From positions 62,001-126,000 of the forward strand of contig CANRZW010000002.1 in assembly GCA_947644545.1 (NCBI GenBank): a stretch of DNA of 64,000 nt, given 5' to 3'. The notes beneath the pieces were generated by a model, which saw only the letters and a program-made list of their open reading frames with translations, had not been told where the DNA came from and did not search any database. Below are positions 63,862 to 64,000 of the stretch, one piece after another. Within the stretch, counting starts at the first letter, position 1. The number at the start of each line of letters is the position of its first letter. Position numbers and translations under genes: made by a program. The stretch is from an uncultured Lachnospiraceae bacterium (GTDB lineage: Bacteria > Bacillota > Clostridia > Lachnospirales > Lachnospiraceae).

Positions 63862-64000
63862 ATGCATATGGAAATGATAGTGCTGATGATAATCTGTCTG
63901 GGTCTCATGTCATTGCTGGCAGGAATCTGCAGGCAGATTAAAAAAATCAACCAGGTATTAGATGAAATCATAAAGGGGGAAACAGATAGAAGAATCCTGA
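63862..64000 (+). CDS. Sensor histidine kinase, 3' end outside window
   Basis: 46 codons are visible, starting at the ATG directly after the regulator stop (or the ATG at 63868), with GGAGGAGG upstream. An N-terminal membrane helix (MIVLMIICLGLMSLLAGI) leads into QIKKINQVLDEIIKGETDRR, the linker seen before the HisKA domain of VanS-like or bacitracin-sensing kinases of Clostridia. The catalytic part lies past the window end. Confidence 0.8.
   Translation, partial: MHMEMIVLMIICLGLMSLLAGICRQIKKINQVLDEIIKGETDRRIL

Noticed and set aside
1-64000. CRISPR arrays, tRNA or rRNA genes, intact prophage or IS
   Set aside because: No regular spaced repeats, cloverleaf or rRNA blocks and no intact transposase or phage structural gene was recognised when reading both strands; a short tRNA could still have been missed without a scan.

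Overview
The window is a chromosomal stretch from a Gram-positive, spore-forming member of the Clostridia, most likely a Lachnospiraceae species. Support comes from the gene order infC-rpmI-rplT with an attenuator leader, a threonyl T-box ahead of thrS, a yicC-remA-gmk-rpoZ-rimO-pgsA-cinA block, CotF-type spore coat genes, rqcH, and strong AGGAGG ribosome binding sites. No rRNA, tRNA, CRISPR array or intact transposase was seen.

Layout. 1-4330: the 3' end of a Wadjet plasmid-defence operon (jetC, cut by the window edge, and jetD). 4301-6554: an ABC-2 exporter operon on the minus strand and a decayed rifampin ADP-ribosyltransferase (arr) fused tail to tail with jetD. 6555-10000: AT-rich accessory DNA with small genes and remains of a mobilisable element (relaxase head, tyrosine recombinase tail). 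10221-31250: housekeeping core: threonine aldolase, T-box/thrS, L20 leader/infC/rpmI/rplT, pepD, spore coat genes, rqcH, and the yicC-to-cinA block. 31363-33605: eutH and azlCD.

33636-50635 is the most interesting part. A divergent WYL regulator faces a single-promoter operon of seven genes: vWA (TerY-like), protein kinase with zinc ribbon, Upf1-like SF1 helicase, a large protein with an Rx4H HEPN RNase motif, a coiled-coil McrB-like AAA+ ATPase, a very large McrC-like partner, and a MYG1-family DHH-type nuclease. The genes overlap or lie close together and are more AT-rich than their flanks. I do not recognise this combination as a named system. It looks like an undescribed multi-gene anti-phage or conflict system.

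The right edge of that island holds a record of its insertion. The last codons of the MYG1 gene coincide with a 28-base box that also lies upstream of an ECF sigma gene (55787) and upstream of an ABC exporter operon (57450). Right after the MYG1 stop lies the frameshifted tail of a second ECF sigma gene. 50923-60805 holds two ABC export modules, YccF, the ECF sigma factor and a methyltransferase. 60781-62824 is a BlaR1/BlaI pair with two clear operator palindromes. The window ends in a VanR-type response regulator and the start of its histidine kinase. Two related palindromic, MITE-like repeats and an 18-bp minisatellite lie in this last region.
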